Positions 45,700 through 57,600 of a stretch of DNA of 64,000 nt are shown piece by piece. Under the pieces are notes generated by a model, which saw only the letters and a list, made by a program, of their open reading frames with translations, made no database searches and was not told the origin of the DNA. The first letter of the stretch is position 1; every line of letters begins with the position of its first letter. This DNA comes from Porphyra umbilicalis. Taxonomy: Eukaryota > Rhodophyta > Bangiophyceae > Bangiales > Bangiaceae. Both the position numbers and the translations under genes were made by a program. The DNA is taken from contig KV918803.1 in NCBI GenBank assembly GCA_002049455.2, positions 272,387-336,386 of the forward strand, written 5' to 3'.

Positions 45700-47440
45700 C
45701 AGTGACCCGGCGCGTGAGCCGCGGCAGCGTGCGCCCGCCAAGCCAGGTGAGAAGCGCCGTACGTCAGTCGGCCTGCTCGGATCAAAAAGGCGCCACGTTC
45801 GACTGAGGGACTGGAATCCGCCCTCGGATCAAAAAAAAGGGCGCCACTCCCGACACACGAGCAAAGAATCACTGCCGGACTTGTAGCCCCCCTATCCAGA
45901 TTCCGATTAATCCGATCTTGCATCGCATGGAAATGTGCTTTTTCTTGGCTGGCTACGAGCATCACCAGCCCCCCACCACCACGGCCCATGCGCTCTAACG
46001 GCCACGAATGCCGTTCACATATCCCCGCAGTACCTATGACACGCATTTTGTCGCCAAGCCACGTCGAGTTACAGCCCGCAGCGTCACCAGCGGGCACCTT
46101 ATTGCAGAAAATGCCGTTTTTTACAACGGTGGGATGCAATAAAAAATCTCTATCTCACCAGCCGATTGTCGTAGCCGCCTGAAAGTGTGTCATAAAAAAG
46201 CTGGTGAAGCAGGCTTCAGAATGCGTGCATGACGAGCAAAAACGCTGAGCCATTGCTGAGTTCTGGGGGCCACAATATGGGTCGCGCACACGCGCCTTAA
46301 TGCGTGGAATCGACCTTTAGGCATGAGAGGGGCTCACCGCTGCACCCGAGCGCACCATTTATCGAATTTCATTGGCTGTCGCACTCACCTCACTCACGCG
46401 GTGAACTCGGGACTTAGTGGTCCAATGCGTCTTTTGGCAAACATGCCGTCGACCTATGTATGTAACATTGCAAAATATAGCAAGGCACCATACATAATGG
46501 CCCAAAAAAATCGCGACATGAAGAGTATTAGACAATGGACCAATGGGCAACCGTCAGGCCGGCCTAGTTCTCCTGCTGTTGCCTTGAATGGCGGAAAACA
46601 GCCGACAGGGTGCGCGCCAGCCTGTCAGGCGTCAAGTATGCTTCGCTGCGCGCTGGCGCGTCCCGATCTGAGACAAGCCCTGTCTGCTGAATCAGCAGTG
46701 CTGAAGCCCCATCCTGCCACCTTGTGGGGGCACCCTGCTGTATCGCCAGGACGACGGGGCGGCCGCGTCGGGCGCTGAGCGGTTGGCGTGGATCTCATCA
46801 GCTCGTAGCGTCTCACGCGATTGGCTAATCCGCCTAAATCGGCCTATCGCGTGACTTGGCAGGCCTCTTAACAGCAGACGACAGCGTGCCGTGCGGTGTG
46901 CACCTCAGAATGACCTCCTGCACTGCATACCGCGCTGCCACTGACATTCATGGGACAGGTCCAAATCTGCGCCGTGAAGCCTGCACGCCTGACTTGCACC
47001 GCTGCGTGAGCTGGCATCCGTGGACTGGGACACCGCGTCTGGAGTGCCCCTCACCGGCAGCGGCTGGGTCTGATACTGGGTGCGCGTCAGCACCTGAAGG
47101 TCACTGCTTGTCACGCGCGTCAATGCACGTTGTCTCGGCTCTGGGTCCTCGCGCCGTCGGCACTTGCAGTGGCCGACGACTGGGCATCGCGAGTCGCGGT
47201 CATGCAAGGCTGCGCTGCTCGGCTCGCTGAAGCACCCGCGTCGGAGCCATGACCTGTCCGGTGGGCAAGCATCAGCGCAGAGAAATTGACCGTCCGCAGC
47301 GCCTCTGCCATGTGGCCGCCGTCCGCGGGGCTCAGCGCCGCCGAGCTCGCGCATGGCGGGCGGGCTGGGGCGCCCAGTCGTCACGGCAGCGGTCACGTTG
47401 GTCAGGCGTGACCCCAAGCCATCGGCCCTCCTCCCTCTCA
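45700..47440. other. Intergenic, no gene seen
   Basis: The motif CTCGGATCAAAAA...GGCGCCAC occurs twice in direct orientation (45,777-45,797 and 45,822-45,854). A 9-bp inverted pair TCACGCGAT/ATCGCGTGA lies near 46,810-46,855. Frames on both strands are short and unremarkable. Confidence 0.35.
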
Positions 47441-47446
47441 ACGCCC

Positions 47447-47452
47447 TATAAA
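47447..47452 (+). promoter_or_regulatory. TATA box of the Asn-rich protein gene
   Basis: CTATAAAGG lies 146 bases before the ATG at 47,598. It is followed by a strongly pyrimidine-rich leader (47,470-47,596). Position and sequence fit an RNA polymerase II core promoter. Confidence 0.65.
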
Positions 47453-47597
47453 GGCGACACCACGTGGACCTTTCGTCCTCACCTCCCTCTCCCCACACCC
47501 ACACCAGCGCCCCCTCATCTACCGACCAGCACTTACTCGCCCTTCTCCTCCACTCCGCCTCACCCACTCTCCTGCTCTACCCTTCCCGCTCCCCGCC

Positions 47598-47919
47598 ATG
47601 GGTGCCTTCAAGACCACCGCCGTCGTCGTCGTCGCCGCCGCTCTCGTCGCGTCCGCGGTCGCCGTGCCGACGTCGGTGCGCGCCGCCGCCAAGCGGGACT
47701 CCAAGTATGTGCCGTGCCACTATGGCTACAAGGAGGGCTACGCGTACGGCTTTTACGACTACAATGATAACAACAACAACAACAACAACGCCAACAACAA
47801 CAACAACGACAACCAGCAGACCGTGGCCATTGGCGGGCGCGGGCGGCAGGCGGCGTCGGGCGGCGGCGCGGCGTTTGGCGACGGCTACGCGGCGGGCTAC
47901 GCCTTTGGCTACGACAATG

Positions 47920-47959
<40 letters not shown>

Positions 47960-48179
47960 CCAAAACCAGCAGAGCGTGGTGATTGGCGGCACGTCGCGCG
48001 CGGGGGCCAAGGCGGGCGACGGCCGGCCGGGCTACTGCCACTACCCGGTGCACTGGGTGGAGCGGTCGGGGCGGGGCTCTGGGTCTGGGGACGACAACGA
48101 CAACAACAACAACGACAACAACGACAACAACAACAACAACCAGAACCAGCAGAGCGTGGTGATTGGCGGCCGCAAGTAG
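47598..48179 (+). CDS. Secreted Asn-rich repeat protein
   Basis: This is a 193-residue protein. Residues 1-29 (MGAFKTTAVVVVAAALVASA... to SVRA) form a clear signal peptide. The mature part alternates three short aromatic/Gly-rich segments with three poly-Asn/Asp tracts (about residues 56-74, 106-126 and 165-182). Each ends in a repeated cap: NDNQQTVAIGG once, NQNQQSVVIGG twice. Other repeated themes are YGYKEGYAYGFYDY and GYAAGYAFGYD; two cysteines lie at about 40 and 147. The AAC codon strings make it a trinucleotide-repeat gene whose length may vary between individuals. A TATA box and CT-rich leader precede it. Its role is unknown; an extracellular matrix or cell-surface location is inferred from the signal peptide. 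No homologous family is recognised. Confidence 0.8.
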
Positions 48180-49475
48180 GCGCGCGGTGGCGCCGCGTCG
48201 GCGGGGTGCCTCGCCGATGCGATGGTTTGACTCGCCCGGCGCGGCCGGGCATTGACTGATGGTCTTGTGGGTGGTGTACTATATTCTGTTTAGAGAGCTG
48301 CGCGCGTGGGAGCGGGGCGCTGCAGGAAACGATGTCGACGGAAAAGAACAAACACTTCCGATTTGAGCGTCGCGCCCCGAGCAACTGGCACGACTGCGTG
48401 GCTTGGCCACGTCGCGGCGACCGCTGTGCAACGCGGCAGATGTCGTGCGACGCGGGGTGCTGAATGCGCTCCCGCGTCAGCGCGTCCGCCTTCCTGACTG
48501 GCACCCCACCGCCACGGTCTTGGCGTCACACGCGTCCCCCCGTCCGCCCCCCCTCAGTTTAGTGCACCACATCGCGGGGGGCAAGCCACCGGCGCCAGGG
48601 CGGGGGGGGTGGCCCGCGCGCGACCGCGAAGCCACGGCCACGGTGGCGGCCGCGGCGGCGGCGGCGCGACGGAAATGCCATCTGCCCACCCGTCCCCCGT
48701 GCCACGGCAGCGGTGCGCCGCCGCGTGCACGTCCCGCAAGCCCGCCGCGCCGCCGCCGCCCGTCGCCGCTGCTGAGACCGCGTCCGCCACGCCCGACGGG
48801 TGCCGCGAGTACACCCCCGCCCCCCGTCGCGCGCGCGGCGCCGCGGTCGCCGCGGCGGCGGGCGCGGCGGTGAGGGTGGTGGCCATCACACAGCACCGCC
48901 GGCGGGCGGCCGCCGCTCTTGGCACGCAGGGCGGGGGGGGGGGGGGGGAGAGTGTGGCAGGCAGGCGACAAGCCCCTACCGACGGCTGAGCCCCACCCGC
49001 GGGTACGCCCACACGCCACGCCGCGTGCCGGCCGACGGGGGCGGCGACGGGGGCGGCGACGGGGTGGCTGCGCCGCGTCGGGGCTGCGGGCGTCTTCCGC
49101 CACGCCGCTCCCCCCAGGGGTGCCGCCGGCACCTCCGCGCCACGGTGCCGAGGCCACCACCTTTGGATGGGGGCATCCACCCGATTGGTGGAGGCATCTG
49201 TACACGCTGACCAGGAGCGGGCGTCGGAGCGTCACAATGCTTGTTCAGACTGCTCGCGGGGCGCGGCCAGCCAGCAGCGCGCACCGTCTGTGGATGCCGC
49301 CAAAAGGCGGGCGTCAGAGCCGCCCCATGTCCGCGCGCGCGCGCGCCGCCGCACGGCGGCGTCAACGCCCGCTGGCCAGGGGGCGCCGCCGGCCGCCGAC
49401 GCGGCCTCCCTCAGCGCCCGCGGCGGCGGCGGGGGCGGGGGGATAAGCGGTTTCTGTGGCGACTCCCCGGGCGGT

Positions 49476-49507
<32 letters not shown>

Positions 49508-51285
49508 GGGGGGCGGCGCCAGTGGCGGCGCGCCGCCGTCCGACTCTGCAGCCGCCGCAGGGGAAGGGGGTGCCGCGGGCGGGCGGTGCCGGGTGAATCG
49601 GCGGCGCCGTCGGCGGCAGTCGCGGGGGGGGGGGGGGAGTCGTCGTCGGCAGGCGCCCCGTGCGGACACGGCGGCGGCAGCGGGGACGGGGGGGGGAGGG
49701 GTGGCGGCACTCACGGGGCGACGCGGGCAGACGCGGCGGCGGTGGCGGCGGCGGCGGTGGCGGCCGCCGCCGCCGCCGCCCGAGCGCGACGAGCGGCGCG
49801 TGGCGCCCAGCGGGCGTGGCCGGTGGGGCTGGCCGCCCGTGGGGCCCACCCCGCTCCGACGCGCCCGGGGCGAGGCGCCGGCTGTCGGCAGGCGCGGCGC
49901 GGTCGACGACCCCGCCTGGTGCGGCTGCGCGCTGGCGAGGCCCGGCGCGGTAACCGACACGCGCGCTGCAAGGCGGGTGCTCGGACCCCCACGGATGTCC
50001 GCTGCGATGGCACGCACGCGTCGATCATCCAGGACCGCGCCGGCGGGCGCCCCGTGGCCCCACCGCCACCGTGGCGGTGGGCGTGGGGGCGGCGACCTCC
50101 CGTCGCCGGCGCGCGCGCGCCCGCGCGCGTCGACCGCCTGCCTGCGCGTCCCGCCGTGCGTGGGGGGTGGTGGATTGGCCGAGTTGTGGGCGCGCCGACG
50201 GGCGCGCCCGTGCGGGGGGGGGGGGGGGGGCGGCCGCGGAAGCAGCAACGGGGGGGGGGTCCCGCGCGCCGGCGGCCGCGTGGGGTGGCGCCGGCGCTGC
50301 GCTTGCCGGCGGTGGCGTTGGCGGCCGGGGCGGCCGCCGTCATGCGCTGCGGCAGGGGGGGGCGGGGAGGGGGGGGGAAGACGCGCGGGGGGGGGGGGGG
50401 GAGACGAGGGGGGGGGGGGGGGGGGGGAAGACGCGGGGGGGGGGGAGGGGGAGGGGGCGGAGGTCGCCGTACTACAGACAGGGTAGGGGTGGAGTGGCGG
50501 GGGGGGGGGGGAGCGGGCGGAGAACTGACGGGGACGGAATGCGCTGCTGCTGTGCTGCTGTGGCGCGACCGAGCCGCGCGACCGAGCCGGCAGGCGAGAG
50601 CAGGGAGAGGTGGGCGAGTCGCGACCCGCCGGGCCGGGCGTGCCCCTCAACGTCGAGGGCCACGCCAGAGAGGGCGAGGGCGCAGCCGCTTGGTCGAAAA
50701 TCGCTGCTTCTTTTCAAGCTTTGGCCGACACGTGCCAGAACAGAATGACAGGAGGACGTGATCCGAGTCGGGATCGTCGATTTTCGTCGACAGTACTGTA
50801 TCCCGAGACTGGCATCGGCCTCGTTGGCCAGCGTGGCCGCACGCGTGGCCAGCTGACGTGTGCGGCTCGGCCCTGCTCGACGTGTCAATGTTGCGTGGCA
50901 ATGCCAGTTCGCTCTTGCCCCGCCCGTAGCCGTGACCTGCACGGTGGCGGCGCGTCTCTCGCGATCGACGCCGGTCTCGGTGGCCAGCGACGCTGCCGGC
51001 GTGACTCCCGCACTGCCGGCCCGCCCGCCACGGTCCCGCGGCGAGTGCGTGCGCGTGGACGGGGCGAGGCGGGTGCCGTCGCCGCCACCACCGACGGCAA
51101 TGACTGTTGCAGTCCGTGGTGCATAAGAGCGCCGTGTCCGTGCCCGGGATGGACATGACCGCCTCGTCGTCCGCGTCAACGCCGCCGAGCCCCCTGCCGC
51201 CCGCACCTCCCACTGTCCCCTCTTGCCACTGCCACAAAGTCAGGTTCCCCTCCTCCGTCTGTCCTCCCGCAGCCCCACCTCCAAG
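48180..51285. other. Low-complexity GC-rich stretch; possible minus-strand gene
   Basis: Frames are long on both strands and dominated by Pro, Gly, Arg and Ala. Poly-G tracts of 10-20 bases cluster at 50,210-50,510. On the minus strand, an ATG at 50,343 (MTAAAPAANATAGKRSAG) is preceded by a C/CT-rich tract like the leaders of the confident genes. Coding-like composition could continue to about 48,554 with frame changes at homopolymers, ending in ALAPVACPPRCGALN. I cannot name a family and do not call it as a gene. A GCATAAGAG motif near 51,121 could serve as a TATA-like element for the methyltransferase gene. Confidence 0.25.
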
Positions 51286-52074
51286 ATGGCCGTCAACAAG
51301 TGGACCGAGGAAGCTCACGTCCGCCGCTACCTCGGCCACGCCGGCACCCTCCCCCACCGCGCCGAAGGCGAGGCGGTCCTCCGCGAGCTCCTCCCCGCGT
51401 CGGTCGGGCGGGTGTTGGACCTCGGCACGGGCGACGGGCGGGTGTTGGGCGCGGTGCTCGCCGCGCGGCCGGGTGCCACGGCGGGCGTCGGGACCGACTT
51501 TTCGCCGCCCATGCTCGACGCGGTGCGCGCGCGGTTTGCGGGGGACCCCCGCGTGGCAGTTGTGTGCCAGAACATGGACGCGCCCCTCCCCGGGGCGGAG
51601 CTGCTGGCTGCGGCAGACGCCGCCGAGGCGGCGGCGGCGGCGGTAGCGGCGGCGGGCGCCACCGGGGCGGCCTCGTCAGCGCGCCCGACCGGTGGTGCGG
51701 CCGGCAACGACGGCGGCAGCGGCGACGGTAGCGCCGCGGGCACCCGCCGCTTTGACGTGATCGTCTCGGCTTTTGCCATCCACCACCTGTCTGATGCCCG
51801 CAAGGCCGCCATCTATGCCGAAGCGGCGGATCTGCTGGCGCCCGGGGGGGTGGTGATCAACATGGACCTCGTCGCGTCGCCGACGGCGGCGCTGCACGCA
51901 GAGTTTTTGGAGGCGCTCGGCATGGAGGAAGACGACCCGTCGGACCAGCTGGCGCCGGTGGCCCCGCAGCTGACGATGCTCCGCGACGCGGGGCTGACCG
52001 ACGTGGAGTGCTTTTGGAAGTGGCGCGAGATGGCCATCTTGGCGGGGCGCAAGCCGGCGGCGGGGGGGGCGTGA
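51286..52074 (+). CDS. Class I SAM-dependent methyltransferase
   Basis: This is a 262-residue protein with a single Rossmann-type methyltransferase fold. Motif I is VLDLGTGDGRVLG at about residues 43-55 (SAM binding). GTDFSPPMLDAVRARF follows with an acidic residue for the ribose. FDVIVSAFAIHHLSDARK is motif II/post-II and LLAPGGVVINMDL motif III. The C-terminus ends FWKWREMAILAGRKP. An Ala/Gly/Ser-rich insert (about residues 107-147) before FDVIV is not typical of bacterial relatives and looks like a local low-complexity expansion. The ATG at 51,286 is chosen over the in-frame upstream ATG because of its AAGATGG context and the CT-rich leader before it. The substrate cannot be told from sequence. 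No targeting peptide is obvious, so it is probably cytosolic. Confidence 0.85.
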   Translation: MAVNKWTEEAHVRRYLGHAGTLPHRAEGEAVLRELLPASVGRVLDLGTGDGRVLGAVLAARPGATAGVGTDFSPPMLDAVRARFAGDPRVAVVCQNMDAPLPGAELLAAADAAEAAAAAVAAAGATGAASSARPTGGAAGNDGGSGDGSAAGTRRFDVIVSAFAIHHLSDARKAAIYAEAADLLAPGGVVINMDLVASPTAALHAEFLEALGMEEDDPSDQLAPVAPQLTMLRDAGLTDVECFWKWREMAILAGRKPAAGGA

Positions 52075-52794
52075 GCCGCAGAGCAGGCGGTGGGGGGCTC
52101 AAGGGGGAGAGTAGAAAGTTGGATTGCGTTGGATTGCAGTGAGTGACCGTTCTTCGCGGCGCGTGGGTGGCCCAGCGGTGTGGCGAGGCGTACTTCGTAG
52201 TTTGAAAGCCGGGTGTGTGTGCTTCAGGGCATGCATGCTGGGGCGCTTGTTGTTGTATCGGGCTGGCCCCACGTCGACGCTACCGTGTGCAACAGTGCTG
52301 CCAATGGTACTACGCGTAGCGCCGCGGGCCGCAGAGGCGGTGGGCAGGCGGCGGTGGCGGCGGTGCATCCGGGTCGGGCGGGGTGGTAGCGCCTTAGGCA
52401 CGGCGGACGACGGGGGCGGTGGAAAACGGGTCCGTGGTGAATTCCAACACCCCGTGCGACAGGTGGATGGGAGCACGGGCAGGCGCGGCGGGGCTGCAGG
52501 ACGGACGGGGCCCGCGGAAGGTCGGCAGACGGGGAGCGGGTGGCCGGCGGGAGGAAGCCGGCAGTGAGATGCAAGGACGAGCGCCGGGGAAGCCCCGGGA
52601 CACCAGGGAAAAAAAAGCGGTCGGCATCTCAGCCACACAGCCTGCTGGGCTGGTGCGTGGCCAACACCGCGCACGCGGCCTTTGCCGCGCCAGCGCCGCT
52701 ACGGGCGACGCACGAGCGCGTGCCGCCGCGGATCGGCCACCGCACGCGAGACGTGTGCGCTGGCTGGTGGCGAAGGGCACACGAGGTACGCCCA

Positions 52795-53448
52795 GCGCAG
52801 TGGTGCTTATCGTGTGTTCACGCGCAAACGAGTTTTTCTTGTAAAAAGCTCCGTAAAAATCTTGTGGACCGGCCTAAAGTTTAGATGGGGCCGAAAGCGG
52901 CGATTTCGCCCACAACAATTTGCGCAGCGGAAGTGCGCGTCGTCCGGTTTATCAACTGTACATTATCCAAACCATCTCGGGGCGTTGAGCACGGCCATAG
53001 CCTTCCCTCAACCCGGACGCCGCTTGCCTGCGCTTCACAAAAAGTTGCGACGTCAGCATCATACGGAGGGGGCCGAGCTACAGAACGACCATGTCGCTTA
53101 CGCCGTAGGCATTGACAATCTCCCCACAGTCAGCAGCCCGTGCAGCTGGCCAACAACAGCCACACATGCGGTGATGCGGTCGATATTGATTGACGATTGC
53201 ATCATTGAGACCCTTAGCCGTCATGGCGATTGGCTCCGTGTCGCTCTTGACAGCTGGGGATTTTCTCTGTACCAGCTTGTGGGTCACCCTGTAAAATGTA
53301 AGCCACCAACTCTTGCGGCCTCTCCCGCAGTTCTTCCACAGTTCTTCCACAAATCGACGCCCTTGCGGAGGGCCTTACGGAGGGGGTTTCGGAGCTTCTT
53401 ACAAGAAAAACGCGTTTGCGCGTGAACGCACAATAAGCACCACTGCGC
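52795..53448. mobile_element. MITE-like element, 654 bp, with about 58-bp inverted repeats
   Basis: Bases 52,795-52,853 and the complement of 53,390-53,448 match at most positions, sharing GCGCAGTGGTGCTTAT, GTTCACGCGCAAACG, GTTTTTCTTGTAA and AAGCTCCG. The interior is close to neutral GC, unlike its surroundings, and carries no recognisable transposase. No convincing target duplication was found, so the superfamily is open. It lies in the intergenic space between the methyltransferase and USP genes. Confidence 0.65.
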
Positions 53449-54608
53449 AGTGTTGCCCCCAAAAGTGCAAGCGGTTCCGCAAGACGAAGTTGGCCCAACA
53501 CAGCTTTTTCCAACGGGGACAGCAAATCATTTGGTATCAATTTGCAAGAAATACATTCGAATCGGCTGACAGTCCCGGCTGGCGTCGTTCCCGAAGCGGA
53601 CAGCTCAGGCACGAAAGTTCGCCGCTTCTGGACCAATCATATGTGCGCGTGTTACCTCATCGCCGATTCTTGGCCGCTCCCGGCAGCCACCAGGTGGGTG
53701 TGCGGTCGACCGGCCCCCGCCTGCCACCGCCGGTGACAGCCCGACGGGGCGCAGACGCCGCCGGCTTCCGCCGCGTTCCAGGGCGCCATCAAGGGTTTCG
53801 ACCCGACCACCAGGTGGCCTGTGCTGGGGGGGCCTGCTGGGGGACACGGCCGCTGCGAATGCAGCGGCGGTGGTGCCCCACCCCGCACGGGTGCTGTGTG
53901 GGCGGGTCGGCCGCGGCGCGCTCGTGCGGGGGCCGCCGCCGGGGCGCCAGCACCCCCGCATTCGTGCGCCCGCTTCTTACAGAGACGGGCGGCACGGAGC
54001 CGCGGCGTCTGGGCGGGGGGGGCCCTGGGCGGGGGTGGGTGCGCGTCGCCGACGACCCGCGGCGGGTCTGGCTGGTCCCCGGCGCCGCGGCGGCGGTTGG
54101 TGGCGGCCGGCGCACGCTCCCCCCCCCCCCCCACCTCCGCGGCACCGCCGGCGCGCCCGGCGGCTCGTGCGCGCGCGTCCCCCGCGGCCGACGGCACCCC
54201 TCCGCGGCGCCGCGCGCCCCTGCGTCGGCCGACATCCCTGCCCCTCCACGCCACACGCTGGCGGGCTGTCCCGCGCGCCGCGGCGGAGCGTGGCGGCGTG
54301 CGGTCGGTGCCTGCGCGACCCGGTGGTGGGCGGTGCCGCCGGCGGTGACGGCGGGGGAGGCGTGACCCCGGCAGGCGCTGGTGAGTCTGTGGGTGGGCCG
54401 CGTGCCGCAGACGACGCTGCCTGTGGCGGCTGCCACCGGCGTTGCCGCGTCGCCTCCTATCGGCCGGCGGTGTGCCGCCGCGCCGTTCCCCGACCGCCAT
54501 CCCCCGCGGGCGACACCCCCTTTGTCTGCTTTCCCCCCCCCCCCGCTCCCCCCCCCTCGCCACCCCCTCTGCCGCCGCGACGCCGGTGGTCGACCCCCGC
54601 GCCGCGCC
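53449..54608. other. Intergenic region and leader of the USP gene
   Basis: GC-rich sequence without a confident gene. Bases 54,520-54,600 form a C/T-rich leader directly before the USP start. Long minus-strand frames running from here into the USP gene are antisense shadows of it. Confidence 0.4.
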
Positions 54609-57600
54609 ATGGCGCGCAAGCACAAGGTCAGCAACAAAAAGATGGCCGCCGCCCAGCGCCGGGCGGCGCACAAGCGCAAGGCCACCGACGCGGCGGCGGC
54701 CAAGGCGGCCAAGTCTGGCGGCGCGGGGGATTCCCCCGCCGGCGGGCGCGCCACGTCCACCACCTCCTCCCTGACCAGCGGCCGGTCGAGCGGCAGCGGC
54801 ACGTCGGCGTCCTCGTCGGCCACCCTCGACGCGGCCGCCCTGTCGGCGCTCGACGTGCGCGCGCCGCCGCGGGGGCTCGTCAACCTCGGCAACACCTGCT
54901 TCTTCAACGCGTCGGTGCAGAATGTGCTGCGCCTGTCGGGCCTCCGCGATCCGCTGTTGGGCGCCCCCCCGGCGGTCGGCGAGGGGCCCGTCACCACCGC
55001 GCTGCGGCAGGTGATGGCGGGTGCGTGGCAGCCGTCGCCGTTGGCGGGCGGCGCCGACGCGCCGGCGAGCCCCGGCGGCGCCAAAAAGGCGCGCGGTGGG
55101 CGGGGGGGCCCCCGCAGCAACGGCGCGGCCAAGCGGGGCACCCTCAACCCGGGTGTGCTGCTCGATGCGGTGGGCGCGCGCGCGGCGCGCTTTCGCGGCC
55201 GCCAACAGCAGGACGCGCACGAGCTGCTGCGCGCGCTGCTCGACGCGGTGGCGGAGGAGGAGGTGGCGCGGCTCAAAAAGCGGGCCGAGGTCGTGCAGCG
55301 GCTGGCGGGCCGCGTCGAAGCGGCCGGATCGGCCGTCACGTCAGAGGCGGAGGACAATAGCGAGGCGTCGGCGCGGCGGGGCGGCCCTGGTAAGAAGGGG
55401 CTCAAGGGCGGTGCCATGACGCGACGTCGGGCGGCGAATGCGGCAGCGGCTTCCGCGGCCGCCGCCGCGGCGGCCGCCCCGCCGGCGGTGACGCCCGTCA
55501 CCAAGCCGTCGGCGCCGCCGCCAGTGAGCTTTGTCGAGCGCGTGACGCAGGGGCTCCAGGTAAGCGAGATCCGCTGCTGCACGTGCGGGACCGTGTCGGC
55601 GCGGACGCAACCGTTTAGCGATCTGTCCCTGCCGCTCGTCGAGGCCAAGACTCTGCCGGTGGTGCTGCCGCTGGCGGCGCCGGTGCCGCCAGGCTCCCCA
55701 ATCATTGGACCGTCCCTGCCGCCGGCGCCCTTGTCCACGTCGGCTGCGGCACCGGCGGCGCCGTCTCCCACCCCACCCCCACCGCCACCTCCCCCGCCCC
55801 CGCCGCCGCCGCCTCCGCCTGGCGCCGCGGGCCCGTCTGCGCTCCGTCGCCCGGCGCCGCCGCCGGGCTGTGACGTGGCGCCGGCTACAATCTCGGCGTC
55901 GCTGCTCACCAGTGTGTTGTTGACCAAGCGGGTTGAACCCCAGGTCGCCGCAACAGCTGCTGCTGCTGCGTCGTCTGCGGCACCCCCCCCGCCACCCCCG
56001 CCTGCCGTGGCTGGGCCGTCTTCAGCGCCGCCGCCGTGCACGGCGTTGGTCATTGCCGGACCGCTTGTCGACGTGCCGACGACGTCGCAGCCGGTGGATG
56101 TCGACATGGAGGGGGAGCCCACCCTCGGTGGTGGCCCGGCGCGCTCCACCGCCTCGTCCCACGCTGGGGAGGAGGAGATGTCGGATCTGTTTGCGCTCTT
56201 TGATTCCCCCGACGAGGGGCCGTCGACGTCGTCGGCGGCCGGCCCGTCGTCGGTGCCCACCGCGCCCGCGTACAACCCCTCTGGATCGGTAGGCGTTGGC
56301 GGTGGTGCGGGGCTCTCCAAGCGTCCCACCTTTGTCTCGTCCTCCTTTTTCGGGTCGTCGACGACGTACGAGCCGCTGACGGTCTCGCTCGCCTCCTTGT
56401 CTCAATCCGAGACGCTCGAGGGTGACAATGCGTATGGCTGCGAGGAGTGCACGGCCGTTGCCCAGCGGGCGGCGGCGGCGGAGCGGCGGCAGAGGCGGGC
56501 GTACGCGGCCGCCGCCAAACCCCCGCTGCTGCCACGTCCGCCTTCGCGGTCTGGCCTCGGCAGCGTGGCGCCGTCTGGATCCGGATCGGCGCCGCCGCCC
56601 GCCCCACCAGCCGCCGCGAATGGTGCGGGGGTGGTGGTTGTGGAGCTGGCACGGTCAGGCCTCGCCGCCGCGGACGGTGGCGGTGTTGACTCGGCGGCCG
56701 TGAGCATGTGCAGTGGCAGCAGCGTGTCGGATGGGGAGGAGGACGGGGGTGCCGCGCCCGTAGGGAGCACTGCACCGATTTCGCGTGGTGCTTCGTCGGC
56801 TGCGGGGCCGTCCCAGGGGGCGGTGCGGCCGCCCGCGGTCGCCGCCACGCGGGTCCCGCCTAGGCGAGACCCGTCGCCCGTGTCTTTGGCGATCCCGTCT
56901 GTGCTGTCGGCGGCCGCGAGTGCTGTGGCGCCGGCCGGCTCGATGGTGGCTGGTCTCTCTGATGTGGAGGTGGACGGTACGGACACGTCGTCTTGGGACG
57001 GGGAGACGGAAGGGGAGTGTGGGAGTGCCCACTCGGCCAGCGCCCAAGCGAGCAGCGCGGACGGTGGGGACGGCTCCATGTGGCGTGACGTGCCGCGGCC
57101 ATCCTCGCCAGCCAACCTCGGATCGGACGCGGAGGACGGGATCAGTGTGCTTCAACGACGGGACGTTGGGCCGAGCGGGAGCCTCTCGCAAGGTGACCTG
57201 TCCCCGCCGTCCCCGGCCTCGAGTGCCTCATTTGCGGGCACGGACGGGGCGACGGGCCGTGGTGCGGCGACAGCGGGCTCTGCGGTGACCGCGCCCGTGC
57301 TGGCGGCAATGTTGGAGCAGGTGCCCGCGTCGCGTGTGTCGTCTGGCGCCAAGGAGCCATCCGAGGCAACGGCCGGCGGCGTGACGCGGACAACCAGCGC
57401 GTTGACTCTCCGTGAGAACGAGGGTAAGGACGAGCCGGGCGAGGCGCCCGCTGAGCCCAACGCCGATGCTGCGGACCCGATCACCGACGAGGGCGACGTG
57501 GAGGAGGAGGACTTGAAGGTGCCGACTGTCCGCACGCGCGCCGAGCGGCGGGAGCGGCTCCAAATGGTGCCCGAGGTGCTCATCCTGCAGCTGCAGCGCT

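Noticed and set aside
53652..56329. Long minus-strand frames (522 and 846 codons)
   Set aside because: They lie antisense to the USP gene and its leader and consist of Pro/Ala/Arg/Ser-rich low-complexity sequence; USP has full catalytic motifs.
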